Source: Ruminococcus flavefaciens
GTDB lineage: Bacteria > Bacteroidota > Bacteroidia > Bacteroidales > P3
Reading direction: 5' to 3'
Assembly: GCA_023667315.1 (NCBI GenBank)
Contig: JAMPAI010000006.1
Span: 1 to 64,000 of the forward strand
Length of the DNA: 64,000 nt
The notes under the pieces were generated by a model. It saw nothing but the letters and a program-made list of their open reading frames with translations. It had not been told where the DNA came from and made no database searches. Both the position numbers and the translations under genes were made by a program. This document shows, piece by piece, positions 17,885 through 27,200 of this stretch (position 1 is its first letter; every line of letters begins with the position of its first letter).

Positions 17885-17918
17885 GGTGCTGGGGTAAATC
17901 CCCAGCACCTTTCTTTTA
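17885..17918 (+). terminator. Rho-independent terminator
   Basis: A perfect 10-bp stem GGTGCTGGGG/CCCCAGCACC, loop TAAAT, then TTTCTTTT. Confidence 0.9.
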
Positions 17919-17941
17919 CATAGAAAGGAGAAATTGCTACG

Positions 17942-18460
17942 ATGGACGAGAACAGAGAGAATACCACAGTCGAGGCTGAAGTTGAAGAATCGGAGACCGA
18001 ACAGGAAACAACTCCTAAGACGGAAGGCGGAAGTTCAGACCTAGGAAGTATCATCGGATTGGTTATTATCCTTGCAATAATCCTCTGTGTGGCATTCTAT
18101 TGGACGTATCAATCTGGTAAGAGCAACGGCATTGAGCGCACTAAGCTTACCAAGGATATAGCATATGCGCTGATTGAGGATTACTTTACGCCATCCGAAG
18201 CCCGGGCGATAGAGTACGAGATCAACAATATGCACTACGATTTGTACCAGAGTACATTCAGTGATACAGTGGATCTGATCATTCATAAGGATCACTACAG
18301 CAGAGGTCGGAAATCATGTGAGCATGAAGACGAGGATATTGAGATTATATTCTCATTGTCCTTTGTGACCGATGACTGGCACATTACTAAGTATACCTGG
18401 CCAAATCATAACACTTGTGGATGTGATGTGTGTACCTGTGGTGAACCTACCACAGTGTGA
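17942..18460 (+). CDS. Single-pass membrane protein (172 aa)
   Basis: An acidic N-terminal segment (1-34), one membrane helix (about 35-56), then a soluble domain ending in a Cys-rich tail (CGCDVCTCG). Function unknown. AAGGAG precedes ATG 17942. It pairs with the next gene, another small membrane protein, 10 nt downstream. Confidence 0.75.
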   Translation: MDENRENTTVEAEVEESETEQETTPKTEGGSSDLGSIIGLVIILAIILCVAFYWTYQSGKSNGIERTKLTKDIAYALIEDYFTPSEARAIEYEINNMHYDLYQSTFSDTVDLIIHKDHYSRGRKSCEHEDEDIEIIFSLSFVTDDWHITKYTWPNHNTCGCDVCTCGEPTTV

Positions 18461-18470
18461 AGGGAGACAT

Positions 18471-18866
18471 ATGAAACAGAAAATTGGACATATTGTCACG
18501 GTGGTCGTGTGCTGTGTATTAATCACAGCATTTGTCGTACTCGGCATTCTTACGTGTACGATAAAACCATCAAATGGTCCGGATATCCCATACAACCAAA
18601 TTCGGTATGACATGCGCAATATGATAAACAATGCAAATCCCACTCCGACTTTGCAGTCCGTGTACCAGGAGGCATATTATTTGATTGGAGATGAAGATTC
18701 CATGCGAATCATTTTCCATGATAATGATGTGACTGCCGAAGTTCAGTTTGATGTATACGGAACCGCGTTGGGTGATGTACAGGTGTGCATGTTGTATGAT
18801 AAGACCAAAGAGGATCCCAATCGATTTGCAATTTATGATTACGGCTACATGCCGCTGGATAAATAG
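18471..18866 (+). CDS. Small membrane-anchored protein (131 aa)
   Basis: ATG 18471 follows AAGGGAG; the longer in-frame ORF from 18372 would overlap the previous gene extensively. An N-terminal hydrophobic helix (about 7-29) acts as anchor or signal, with no lipobox that fits well. The remaining ~100 aa share a general layout with the C-terminal domain of the neighbour, so they may be related, which is inference by eye. Confidence 0.7.
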   Translation: MKQKIGHIVTVVVCCVLITAFVVLGILTCTIKPSNGPDIPYNQIRYDMRNMINNANPTPTLQSVYQEAYYLIGDEDSMRIIFHDNDVTAEVQFDVYGTALGDVQVCMLYDKTKEDPNRFAIYDYGYMPLDK

Positions 18867-18884
18867 TAAATTGATTAGCGTCTG

Positions 18885-18903
18885 GATATATTTATACTAC
18901 TAC
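18885..18903 (+). promoter_or_regulatory. Class I-like promoter
   Basis: GATATATTTATACTACTAC resembles the class I core with several substitutions, 17 nt before ATG 18920. Confidence 0.5.
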
Positions 18904-18919
18904 CCAAAGGAGTGTAAAT

Positions 18920-20323
18920 ATGAAGGACTTCAGGGATTTTCTGTTAGCGAATCAGGACAAAAAGAACCCAATTGAAACCGTTACCAGTATGGTACAGTAC
19001 CCTACTGGTTTCATGTATCTCGATTATGGTACTGGTAGTTATCTGACCGTTCACGATGAGCAGGAGCGGCCACTCTACCAGTACCATAATGTCGGTATCC
19101 CTCAGGGAAGCGTGAACACCATCATCGCAAAATCTCAGGGTGGTAAGACGACGCTGACGATTGCCATGGCTGTCGCGATCATCGAATCGTACATCAATCC
19201 TTACATCCAGCAGGCAGTCTGTCATGACATCATTCAACACCTTCCCAAGAAGAAATTTGATTTTTCTATGGAGGGTGCCCCGTTTGTTGAGATTTTGGAT
19301 ACTGAGAAAACTCTGCCGGTGGACTATGTCAAGAAGATTGCACAGTACACCAACTCACTGACGAAGAGTCATATCATAATCAATCCTATCACGACAGATC
19401 GGGATCTTATGGTTGCACTGGATCGTCATGTGAAGTTTAAGGTGGCTCATATGAAAAAGATCCCTATGCCCATGCTGGATATGTTCGGGAATCCGATCTT
19501 CGATTATCCTCCCACTGTGATGATCGTTGACTCAGCATCCCAGCTTCTGTTGGAAGATTGTGATGATCCTTCCATGGCGAAGAAGGGTGAGGGGATCCTT
19601 GACATCTACAATTCTGCGACACAGAATACTGCTGGAGCTCGCAGGGCAAAGGTGATTACTGCATTGTATTCGCAAATTGTCAATTATGCGAAGAAGTACA
19701 ATGTACTTGTCTTCATGATCAACCACATCAACAAGATGCTTCCTGTGAATGGAATCCCTGTTAAGCAGTATCGTGGTCTGCGTGGCGGTGAGACCATTGG
19801 TGGTGGCGAGAAGGCGATCTATCTGACTGCGAATATCTTGAGACTGGATGTTATCAAGTCTATCGGATATGAGAGTTCTACTTCTCTGAATCTTGGTGAT
19901 GGGATCACTGGATTTATCGCGAAGGCTTCGTGGATCAAGTCCAAGTCGAACAGTCGTTCCAACAGCACGATGCTCTGCTATACGAACAAGGCTGGATATG
20001 ATCCGCTCCTGTCTTCCTTGTATCAGGGTCGTGAGAATGGGGATCTTCTCAAGTCTGGTAACTTCCACTACGTCAAGGGCTATGAGAAACTCAAGTTCTC
20101 GCTGAAGAATTATGGAGATGTGTTCGGTGATCATCCTGAGCTGTACATGGCATACTACGACGAGCTGAAAGAGAAGTGTTCCGTGCTTCTCGACAACCCT
20201 GAAGTGGCAATCGCCCATGATCGGCAGTTGACCGAGAAGATTCGGGATGACATTCATCAGGACTTCTCCGGTTCCGATGCGATGGATATGGACGATATGT
20301 TCGCCCAAATGATCAATAGCTGA
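18920..20323 (+). CDS. RecA/UvsX-like ATPase
   Basis: A 467-aa P-loop ATPase with the RecA-core pattern: Walker A AKSQGGKTT at 70-78, Walker B strand VMIVDSASQLL with D204, and INHINK in the position of the RecA motif that senses nucleotide. It probably acts as a homologous recombinase or as a RecA-fold helicase-like factor at phage forks. The C terminus is acidic and methionine-rich (DAMDMDDMF). It has its own promoter and terminator. A DnaB-type helicase is the main alternative, but the length and N-terminal layout suit a recombinase better. Confidence 0.75.
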   Translation: MKDFRDFLLANQDKKNPIETVTSMVQYPTGFMYLDYGTGSYLTVHDEQERPLYQYHNVGIPQGSVNTIIAKSQGGKTTLTIAMAVAIIESYINPYIQQAVCHDIIQHLPKKKFDFSMEGAPFVEILDTEKTLPVDYVKKIAQYTNSLTKSHIIINPITTDRDLMVALDRHVKFKVAHMKKIPMPMLDMFGNPIFDYPPTVMIVDSASQLLLEDCDDPSMAKKGEGILDIYNSATQNTAGARRAKVITALYSQIVNYAKKYNVLVFMINHINKMLPVNGIPVKQYRGLRGGETIGGGEKAIYLTANILRLDVIKSIGYESSTSLNLGDGITGFIAKASWIKSKSNSRSNSTMLCYTNKAGYDPLLSSLYQGRENGDLLKSGNFHYVKGYEKLKFSLKNYGDVFGDHPELYMAYYDELKEKCSVLLDNPEVAIAHDRQLTEKIRDDIHQDFSGSDAMDMDDMFAQMINS

Positions 20324-20326
20324 TAT

Positions 20327-20365
20327 ATTAAGAGGCTGGGGTAACCTGGCCTCTTAATTATTTTT
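20327..20365 (+). terminator. Rho-independent terminator
   Basis: A stem ATTAAGAGGC/GCCTCTTAAT with an interior loop region, then TTATTTTT. Confidence 0.75.
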
Positions 20366-20382
20366 GAAAGGATGTGTTCTAT

Positions 20383-20832
20383 ATGGCAATGGATCCGAAG
20401 GTAGACAAATTGTGTGAGAGCTGCTCCAACAATCAGGGTAACTGCATGTACGGATACCCCTCAGGCGTGCAAGGCTGTGATCGAGGTATGACGCCTGAGG
20501 CGATTCTACTGATGCAGAAAGAACAGCGAAAATACTGCGCAACGCATCCGGAGATCCGGACAGTTGCATGTGGCTCTTGTAAGGTGAAGGATGTATGTCA
20601 CTTCGAGAATAGCCGAAAGGTCATGTATCCGAATGATACGATTCATACCATTCGTCAAATTCTTAAAACACAAGAGATTGCATCGCAGGAAGCTGAATTT
20701 CATCCTGCGCTGGTGCGAATCGTTCCCTTTACGGATGACCTGCCAAATAAGTGCGAGGTTATTATCAAGACGCCCACTGGAGAGTTCCGGTTTAAGGCCG
20801 ATGGTGAATGGAAACTGAATTCGGATAAGTAA
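20383..20832 (+). CDS. Cysteine-rich unknown protein (149 aa)
   Basis: Not recognised. The N-terminal ~70 residues hold many cysteines (CESC, CMYG, CDRG, CGSCKVKDVC), suggesting bound zinc or an Fe-S cluster. ATG 20383 is chosen over the upstream ATG at 20374 because AAAGGATG is well spaced. No own promoter is visible. Confidence 0.7.
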   Translation: MAMDPKVDKLCESCSNNQGNCMYGYPSGVQGCDRGMTPEAILLMQKEQRKYCATHPEIRTVACGSCKVKDVCHFENSRKVMYPNDTIHTIRQILKTQEIASQEAEFHPALVRIVPFTDDLPNKCEVIIKTPTGEFRFKADGEWKLNSDK

Positions 20833-20838
20833 AATAGA

Positions 20839-20880
20839 CCACCTCCTTGCGATATATACTATACATACGTAAGGAGGTGG
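20839..20880 (+). promoter_or_regulatory. Inverted repeat around a promoter that can sequester the ribosome binding site
   Basis: CCACCTCCTT (20839-20848) is the exact reverse complement of AAGGAGGTGG (20871-20880), the ribosome binding site of the next gene. The arms extend to 12 of 13 bases. The class I promoter core lies in the loop, so a transcript started there lacks the left arm, while read-through RNA would fold over the ribosome binding site. Confidence 0.6.
20851..20869 (+). promoter_or_regulatory. Class I phage promoter
   Basis: GATATATACTATACATACG lies between the arms of the inverted repeat, 15 nt before TTG 20885. It would drive the gene at 20885 and the RNAP beta half at 21551. 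Confidence 0.65.
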
Positions 20881-20884
20881 AATT

Positions 20885-21547
20885 TTGCGATTCAATACGT
20901 TGAATCAATTAGCAGAAATAACCACGGAGCTGTTTAATGAATATGTAGCTCCTGTGGCAAAATCCATGATGACTGGTGAAGTGCCTTCAGCGATGCTAAC
21001 CATTCACCGGTTAGGAACAAAGGATAAAGATTGGTTAGCGCAAGTTCAATTCAAGGATGGTATGCCGGTATCGACATTTCGGTGTACTGTCTATCTGGAC
21101 GATATCTTTCGTTTGTGCAGGAAGTGTTACCTGTATTTGATTACGGAAGAGATCTATCGAGTCGTTGCATTATATGCTATGCTACACCCGCTATATCAGA
21201 GTCAGTACAACGATTTCACGAAGGATCTGTTACTTGACTATGAATCGATGATGGCAGGTGCAGGATCAGAGACGTATCATTTCATCAAGGACTATTATCC
21301 GTTTGCTGATGAGTCGGATCGGATTGTTCTTGAGTTGTTACGGTATCACATGGCAATATTCACAAATCATACGAAAGGAGAAATTTTGAATCGAAAGATA
21401 AAGAAACGTCGAGCGCAGTACGAGACGTATATGTTGCAGAATTATGCCGATGCCTATAGAACTGCACGCTTTCGAAAAGCACAGACATGTCAGGTGGACC
21501 AGGATGGGTTCATTCGGTTGGAACGCCTGATAGAACAGGAGGAATAA
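20885..21547 (+). CDS. Unknown protein co-operonic with RNAP beta (220 aa)
   Basis: Not recognised. It starts with TTG 20885, supported by a near-ideal AAGGAGGTGG site 7 nt upstream and no alternative ATG nearby. A 220-aa helical protein with a basic C-terminal third. It ends 3 nt before the RNAP beta C-terminal half, so a role with that enzyme is plausible. Confidence 0.75.
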   Translation: MRFNTLNQLAEITTELFNEYVAPVAKSMMTGEVPSAMLTIHRLGTKDKDWLAQVQFKDGMPVSTFRCTVYLDDIFRLCRKCYLYLITEEIYRVVALYAMLHPLYQSQYNDFTKDLLLDYESMMAGAGSETYHFIKDYYPFADESDRIVLELLRYHMAIFTNHTKGEILNRKIKKRRAQYETYMLQNYADAYRTARFRKAQTCQVDQDGFIRLERLIEQEE

Positions 21548-21550
21548 TCA

Positions 21551-23656
21551 ATGTCTATGCATCGCGAAGAAAAGGAAGTTGTCAGACGAGCAAAAGACTT
21601 GAGATACCCAACCGATCGGTTGGGTCCAACATCGTTGATGACACAAGTGAGCCATACCAACAGCTCACGCGTTATCATGCTGGCCAGTCAGTTTGGTCAC
21701 ATGGTATCAATCAAGGATCCGGAACAACCGCTGGTACCAACCGGGTTCGAGAATGTACTGTCGGAGTATTCTCCGATGCTGAATCAGGCGGATGGCGACT
21801 ATGAGATAGTTGCCAAGTTCGCCAAAAATGAGTACACCTACGTGCTCATTGGCTATGACAAGAAGCGAAAACTTTATCATGCCTGGAAACGGGAAGAAGC
21901 GGAAGAGCATTCCGAGGGATTCTCCACCAGGTATGATAATAAGTATATCGATTCTCTTGAGGTAGGGGATAGCATTGACCTCGGCGCATATGTACAGAAG
22001 TCTACTAACTTTGATAAGCATATGAATTATCAGTACGGCAAGAACATCAATGTTGTCTATCTGGTATCTCCATATGTATATGAAGATGGTATTCTGGCTA
22101 TGAACGGGGTGGATGAGATGTTCAATACATTCCGTTCTCATACTAAGAGGATCAAACTAGGCGATAACGAGGTTCTGGTAAATCTCTACGGAGGATCTGG
22201 AGAGTATCAAGGACTCCCGAAGATCGGAGAGAAAACAAAGAATGGGATTGTCTGTGCGGTACGTCGCACAGACAGTGCTAGTGCCCCTCGGTCGCTGAAG
22301 AATGATAAACTGCGCGCAATCGAGCGAAGTGATCGTCTGTGTTATGGGTCCGGCCGTGTCGTGGATATTGAGATCCTGACGAATCGAGATCCTGATAAGA
22401 TGCCGGACACTGGAGCAAATAAGATGGTCAAAGAGCTGTATATGCAACAGCAGGAATACTATCGGAATCTGTTCCACTATATGAACGACATTGCAGAACG
22501 AGCGGACGATGAAGGATATACCTACTCGGATGGGTTTGGTATTATCGCAGCGGAAGCCCGGGACTTCATCGATGCGTCCGCATTCTTTGCCGACAGCAGC
22601 GACACTGTGTATGGTACGACGGAAATCGTCATTCATCTTCTGGATGAAGAAAAGATGATTGTTGGATCGAAGTTCGTTGGTCGGTCTGGTAACAAGGGCG
22701 TCATTGCTAAGATTCTTCCCAAGGACCAGTCGTGGACAATGGAAGATGGCACTCCGATTCATTTCGTAGTTGCAGCACTCGGTATCGTTGGTCGGTTGAA
22801 TCAGTCACAGTTGAATGAGCACTCCTGTAATGAGCTCGGGGCGAATGCTGTTCGTATGATGAAGCAGACGAATGATGTCGATGAGAAACTCAAGATTGCG
22901 ACAAAACTTCTAAAGCATCTGAACCCTGATGAGGCGCAGGACTTCAAGAAGTGGTGGAAGAATCTCGATGAGAAAGAACGGGCAAAGTTCGCTAAGCGCA
23001 TTGAGCGTCGAGGAATCACGATTGTCCAAGATCCGATTGATAATTCGGATATTCTGGATATCGCCCGGGCATATGAGGATTTCCCACCGAATTATCAGCG
23101 AATAGTGTTCCCAGATGGCGGAAAATCTATGCGCAAAATTCTGTGTGCTAAGATGTTCTATGTCAGGTTGAAGCAGGATCCATTGGAGAAGTATTCAACG
23201 AGATCTCGCGGACCGGTGAATCCTCTGACCACGTTACCGGCGAAATCTAATCTTAAGAAGAAGTCGGTGATCCCATATTCAGATGTACCGGTCAGATTTG
23301 GAGAAATGGAGATCGAGATTCTGCAAGCTATGGTCCCACACCCCCACGCGATCGCAGATTTTATGATGGAGAACTCCACCAGCTTCGATGCAAAATTCGC
23401 AATGTCCAGAGATGCTTATTTGGCACATCTGTTCGACGAAGTATTTATTCGAGCTGATGACGAAGAGCTGGACGAAGAGGAAGCGTTTAATCAAGTTAGC
23501 GAGTTATTCCAGCAGGACTACGATAGCGGTAGTGATGAGATCATTGCAAAGGGCAAGAAAAATATTGAGCAGATTGCTGCGTATCTGAACGTACTTGGTA
23601 CGAAGATTAATATTGATTACGAAGTTGCGCCGGAAGGTGAATATTTCCAGGGATAA
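21551..23656 (+). CDS. RNA polymerase beta subunit, C-terminal half
   Basis: A 701-aa equivalent of the C-terminal half of bacterial RpoB, part of a split multi-subunit phage RNAP. The N terminus corresponds to the beta segment after the rifampicin region (SSRVIMLASQFGH and PLVPTGFE). VSPYVYEDGILAMNG at 172-186 matches the WEGYNYEDAI segment. VGSKFVGRSGNKG at 371-383 matches the GDKMAGRHGNKG catalytic loop with its two active-site lysines. RFGEMEIEILQAM at 582-594 matches the C-terminal anchor. Its partner, the beta N-terminal half, is at 28756. No beta-prime (NADFDGD) segment is present in this window. It sits in a class I operon, consistent with the intracellular enzyme rather than a packaged one. 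Confidence 0.92.
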   Translation: MSMHREEKEVVRRAKDLRYPTDRLGPTSLMTQVSHTNSSRVIMLASQFGHMVSIKDPEQPLVPTGFENVLSEYSPMLNQADGDYEIVAKFAKNEYTYVLIGYDKKRKLYHAWKREEAEEHSEGFSTRYDNKYIDSLEVGDSIDLGAYVQKSTNFDKHMNYQYGKNINVVYLVSPYVYEDGILAMNGVDEMFNTFRSHTKRIKLGDNEVLVNLYGGSGEYQGLPKIGEKTKNGIVCAVRRTDSASAPRSLKNDKLRAIERSDRLCYGSGRVVDIEILTNRDPDKMPDTGANKMVKELYMQQQEYYRNLFHYMNDIAERADDEGYTYSDGFGIIAAEARDFIDASAFFADSSDTVYGTTEIVIHLLDEEKMIVGSKFVGRSGNKGVIAKILPKDQSWTMEDGTPIHFVVAALGIVGRLNQSQLNEHSCNELGANAVRMMKQTNDVDEKLKIATKLLKHLNPDEAQDFKKWWKNLDEKERAKFAKRIERRGITIVQDPIDNSDILDIARAYEDFPPNYQRIVFPDGGKSMRKILCAKMFYVRLKQDPLEKYSTRSRGPVNPLTTLPAKSNLKKKSVIPYSDVPVRFGEMEIEILQAMVPHPHAIADFMMENSTSFDAKFAMSRDAYLAHLFDEVFIRADDEELDEEEAFNQVSELFQQDYDSGSDEIIAKGKKNIEQIAAYLNVLGTKINIDYEVAPEGEYFQG

Positions 23657-23658
23657 AA

Positions 23659-23690
23659 AGAGTGGGCCCAGATGGGCCCACTCTCATTTT
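23659..23690 (+). terminator. Rho-independent terminator
   Basis: A perfect 11-bp stem AGAGTGGGCCC/GGGCCCACTCT, loop AGAT, then a T-rich tail. Confidence 0.9.
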
Positions 23691-23710
23691 TCAGATAGGA
23701 GGTTTAATTC

Positions 23711-24175
23711 ATGGCAAATATTCATTATTTTGTAGATACGACTGGTTGTCTCAATGATTGGGGTGTCGCATTGGCTGGAGCTATAGATGTGAATATCCGC
23801 AATAATTGCGATACCGACTATACGCTCATTATACCGTCAAAGCTCGCAGATCAGTCGATTATTGCGATGACACCGTTGGCACTGTTTAAGTATCTCAATC
23901 AAGATAAGTTAAAGGTTCATTTTATCGATACAACTGACCCAGTTAAATCTTCGCACCTTATAACAGCGCTGGTGGTAGATAGACTGCGGCAGATTACAAT
24001 TGATTGCAGTGCGGATTCAAAGAACCTTCCACCCAAAGAGCATACGTTTTGTATATTGACTACGAAGAAAGCTAACTATAGTGTAGACATTTTGAATAGC
24101 GTTGCATATGCTCTCGGGTACCGCAATGTTCGGTTCAGTGTGGATCTGGTGAGATCTTCCGAGACGGATAAGTAG
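23711..24175 (+). CDS. Unknown protein (154 aa)
   Basis: Not recognised. Alternating beta/alpha pattern over 154 aa. AGGAGG precedes ATG 23711. No promoter is seen after the upstream terminator, so low-level read-through expression is likely. Confidence 0.7.
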   Translation: MANIHYFVDTTGCLNDWGVALAGAIDVNIRNNCDTDYTLIIPSKLADQSIIAMTPLALFKYLNQDKLKVHFIDTTDPVKSSHLITALVVDRLRQITIDCSADSKNLPPKEHTFCILTTKKANYSVDILNSVAYALGYRNVRFSVDLVRSSETDK

Positions 24176-24194
24176 CTATATATTATAGCAATGA
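24176..24194 (+). promoter_or_regulatory. Class I phage promoter
   Basis: CTATATATTATAGCAATGA starts right after the stop codon of the previous gene and drives the ligase gene, whose start is 60 nt further on. Confidence 0.65.
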
Positions 24195-24217
24195 TCCGAA
24201 AGAATGAAATATCGGTA

Positions 24218-24229
24218 ATTCACACAAAT
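24218..24229 (+). promoter_or_regulatory. Leader motif ATTCACACAAAT before the ligase
   Basis: Same word as at 13598 and 27306, 25 nt before the ligase start codon at 24254. Function unknown. Confidence 0.3.
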
Positions 24230-24253
24230 GAATCTGAAAGGAGATTTATTACT

Positions 24254-26632
24254 ATGAGCAAAGACAAGTCCAAAAAGAAGGATAAGGGGTACGCAAAGAT
24301 TGGCGGATCTCAGACCGCCACTGGGAGCGTACTGAAGACCCTTCCGATTCCCGAGGAAACCCAGGATTCTGATGGATTTGCCAAACTGAGCCCGACCGCA
24401 AAGGGTGACACCGCGTTTACTGAGTTCATGCAGAGGCGTTCCAAGAAGTCTCCGCTGATCACGAAACCGGAGCCGCCTGTGGCATACTCCGATTATGATC
24501 CGTCTAAGGCTGCAAACCAGATCACCAAGTCGATGGAGTTCATCGGCAAGAACAAGTTCGGCAAGGCGTATGACATTCTGGATAAGACAGTGATCACGGA
24601 TCTGCTGGATGCTTTCCAGAATATGGATCAGACATTGTCGAATGCCCCGCTGGTGAATAAGACTGTCACCAAGCTGTTGCAGGTGTGTAAATCGTTCTAT
24701 GAGTATGACGGTAAACAACGCGAAGTAATCCCCAATAATATCTATGATGGGGTACTTGCGAAGTACACTGGCCTCGGTTTGGTTGAGCCAACTGGGATTG
24801 TGCCTAAGACCGACAAGAAGACTGGGATCAAGTATCCGGAACTCCATAACAACATGGATAAGGCTTACATTCTCAAGGAGGGTGAGCTGGTTCCTGAAGG
24901 AGTAAAAGAAACTGATTCTGTGGAGGACTTCCTGCGGAGAGCATATTTTCTGGCTGGCCTGACCACCAATGAGGAGATCACAATCGAGCTCAGTCCCAAG
25001 ATCGATGGCGTCAGTGTCAACGGCACCATGAAGCGTGGATGTCTGGTTGATCCACAGACTCGCGGCGATCAGGATGCCTCTATGGCCATCAAGTGGCTGA
25101 GTGGCATTGAGCTTGGTGACAGCAAGAACGATGATGAGTTCGGCATCCAATACGAATGCTTTGTGACGGATGAGGATCGTATTAAGGCTGGAGAATACCT
25201 CAAGCTCGCTCGGCCCTATGTGAGTAACCGTCATGCAGCCGCTGGCATTATCAATAGGCTGTGCACCAACGAGGATGATAAGCTGCTGGAGTTCTTGAGC
25301 TTCTTCCCGATTGAAGCGACTGACCTTGATGAGGAAATGTCGTATGAAAATCGGATGAAGTTCCTCAAGGGCTTTGCCTGTGTCCCCGATGATATGATCA
25401 AGCGTACCATGGTCACCGGGAATCTGGAGACACTGCTGAAGGAGATCAAGAAGAAGTTCCGGGATTTGTATGCGCAGCGAGAAGAACTGTCATATGCAAT
25501 CGATGGTCTTGTCATCACGGTTGCAAGTGACAAGCTGCAGACTATGATCGGTCGCAATGGTCGGACGAATAAGTATCAGATTGCGTACAAGTTCGATCCG
25601 GCAAACGCGGAAGCAATTGTCAAGGGGATCTACTTGGATTCCGGTCGCAAAGGGTATCGTACCATTCAGGTGGAACTGGAGCATCCGGTGTTCCTGGATG
25701 GCGTACGGTATGACCATGTGCCGGTTCTGAGTGCCGACCTCTACGACAAGCTGGATCTTAGAGTTGGGTCCACGGTAAACGTCCACCGAGTCGGTGACGT
25801 GATTCCGTCCATCTCTTTGATCAAAGAAGGTTCCGGTAAGAAACTGAAGCTCCCCAAGAGCTGTCCTGATTGTAATGGTCCGCTGGAGATCAAGAACAAG
25901 AAACTGATCTGCCAGAACGGCAACTGCAAGGGAAATGTCGTTGGAAAGTATTTGGCGTTCCTGGATGCGATCGGAGTTGACGGTTATGCCGAAGCATTCG
26001 TCAGTGAGCTGGTCACACATCTGAATCGACTGTATCTTGGTCATCTGTATTCCATCTGCAGTCTGACTGAAGATGACATGAGGAAGTTCGGTATGACCGA
26101 CAAGCTCAGTCTGGAGTTCCCGGACAAAGTCGCAAACGGCCTGGCTACTGCGCCAGATTATGTCATTCTGGGTGCAATGGGTTGGTCCGATATTGGGCCG
26201 GCTAGAGCGAAAGAGCTCCTGCGTGGATATGGCGGACTGAAGAAGTTTGTCGACAAGTTCGGCGATACTACCATGCCCTGTGATTGGAAACGTTATATCG
26301 GCGAAATCGGAGCCAAGTCTGCCAACCAGATTATGCGGGATCCCGGACTTCGGGATGATCTGCACAATGATCTGATCGCAGTCTCCAGGATGATTAAGAA
26401 TATCACCAGAGACTTCAGTGAAAAGATCAAGGTTGGTCACACCGGCGGAGACCTGAGTGATAAGGCCATCGAAGTCTGTCGGGCTCACAACATGGAAGTT
26501 GTTGATGGATCCAGCTTCGACATTCTGATCACATCCAACATGAATTCTACTTCCGGAAAGATGGAAAAGGCTCGAAAGAGAAATCTCCCCATTTACCTGG
26601 AGGATGAGTTCATCAAAGAATACGACAGATAA
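24254..26632 (+). CDS. ligA: NAD+-dependent DNA ligase (LigA family)
   Basis: A 792-aa enzyme that seals nicks in DNA using NAD+. The adenylation domain carries the nucleophile K249 in SPKIDG, then AIDGLVI and YKFDP motifs. An OB fold follows (RVGSTVNVHRVGDVIPS). A four-cysteine zinc finger (CPDC...CQNGNC) leads to a helix-hairpin-helix region, and a BRCT-like C terminus ends the protein. ATG 24254 is chosen over the in-frame ATG at 24191 because GAAAGGAG is adjacent and the extension would overlap the promoter. It is longer than bacterial LigA (about 670 aa), mainly from N-terminal sequence. It probably joins Okazaki fragments made by the phage polymerase. Confidence 0.95.
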   Translation: MSKDKSKKKDKGYAKIGGSQTATGSVLKTLPIPEETQDSDGFAKLSPTAKGDTAFTEFMQRRSKKSPLITKPEPPVAYSDYDPSKAANQITKSMEFIGKNKFGKAYDILDKTVITDLLDAFQNMDQTLSNAPLVNKTVTKLLQVCKSFYEYDGKQREVIPNNIYDGVLAKYTGLGLVEPTGIVPKTDKKTGIKYPELHNNMDKAYILKEGELVPEGVKETDSVEDFLRRAYFLAGLTTNEEITIELSPKIDGVSVNGTMKRGCLVDPQTRGDQDASMAIKWLSGIELGDSKNDDEFGIQYECFVTDEDRIKAGEYLKLARPYVSNRHAAAGIINRLCTNEDDKLLEFLSFFPIEATDLDEEMSYENRMKFLKGFACVPDDMIKRTMVTGNLETLLKEIKKKFRDLYAQREELSYAIDGLVITVASDKLQTMIGRNGRTNKYQIAYKFDPANAEAIVKGIYLDSGRKGYRTIQVELEHPVFLDGVRYDHVPVLSADLYDKLDLRVGSTVNVHRVGDVIPSISLIKEGSGKKLKLPKSCPDCNGPLEIKNKKLICQNGNCKGNVVGKYLAFLDAIGVDGYAEAFVSELVTHLNRLYLGHLYSICSLTEDDMRKFGMTDKLSLEFPDKVANGLATAPDYVILGAMGWSDIGPARAKELLRGYGGLKKFVDKFGDTTMPCDWKRYIGEIGAKSANQIMRDPGLRDDLHNDLIAVSRMIKNITRDFSEKIKVGHTGGDLSDKAIEVCRAHNMEVVDGSSFDILITSNMNSTSGKMEKARKRNLPIYLEDEFIKEYDR

Positions 26633-26644
26633 GGAGATAACGGG

Positions 26645-26851
26645 ATGTTGGAATACAAGATCGATATCCTCGCAGAGCTAAAGAAACGCGGGTACACTCA
26701 GGCCGAGTTGAGAAAGACAACTCGGCTTGGAATGTCCGCGATTGATGCTCTTCGGTACGGTAACTACGTATCGATGGGAACTCTGGATAAGATCTGCAAT
26801 CTTCTGGATTGTGAACCGGGTGATATCCTTGTTCGCCGAAAAGCGAGCTAA
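26645..26851 (+). CDS. Small Cro/CI-type helix-turn-helix regulator (68 aa)
   Basis: A 68-aa single-domain DNA-binding protein. A HTH of the XRE type is visible (YTQAELRKTTRLGMSAID and then a recognition-helix region), ending in the family pattern LDKICNLLDCEPGDIL. AAGGAG precedes ATG 26645, 12 nt after the ligase gene. It may regulate phage or host promoters. The next 480 bp lack a convincing gene. Confidence 0.8.
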   Translation: MLEYKIDILAELKKRGYTQAELRKTTRLGMSAIDALRYGNYVSMGTLDKICNLLDCEPGDILVRRKAS

Positions 26852-27164
26852 TTCATTCGAGATCACATGACTAACAAATTTAATAGAAATGCCAATTGAT
26901 GTAAGATTTGATCGTTGGCGGCGCAAAGGTGAACGGCGCGGGCATCATGAAATACGGGTGCTTATGTCGGGAACCAAGTCGCGGGAGGCTTGGAAACCTC
27001 TCGGTCTGCAGGACGCGGGAGAGATTCGCGGATCCATTATAGATGGGGCGGATGAATGCTTGGGCCAGGGCGGCCTGAGTATAAGAAAGGTTGAATGACT
27101 GGTAGTTGTTATCGGGCCCGTACCTGTAGATTCTATTAAATTCTGTTACACGTTACTGCTATGA

Positions 27165-27200
27165 GAACCGTACGCTATGGACAGGGCGTACGGTTCTTTA
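27165..27200 (+). terminator. Hairpin, probable terminator of a noncoding transcript
   Basis: A perfect 11-bp stem GAACCGTACGC/GCGTACGGTTC with a 10-nt loop and a short TTTA tail. It superficially resembles a group II intron domain V, but lacks the bulge and the catalytic triad. Confidence 0.6.

Noticed and set aside
24191-24253. Longer N terminus for the ligase
   Set aside because: It would start next to the class I core and overlap the leader motif; the ATG at 24254 has the ribosome binding site.
26889-27098. 69-codon ORF in the gene-free stretch
   Set aside because: No ribosome binding site, atypical composition, and overlap with a GC-rich region that looks structured.
27165-27196. Group II intron domain V resemblance (GAACCG...CGGTTC)
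   Set aside because: The stem is perfect without the 2-nt bulge or AGC triad, and there is no reverse transcriptase gene nearby.
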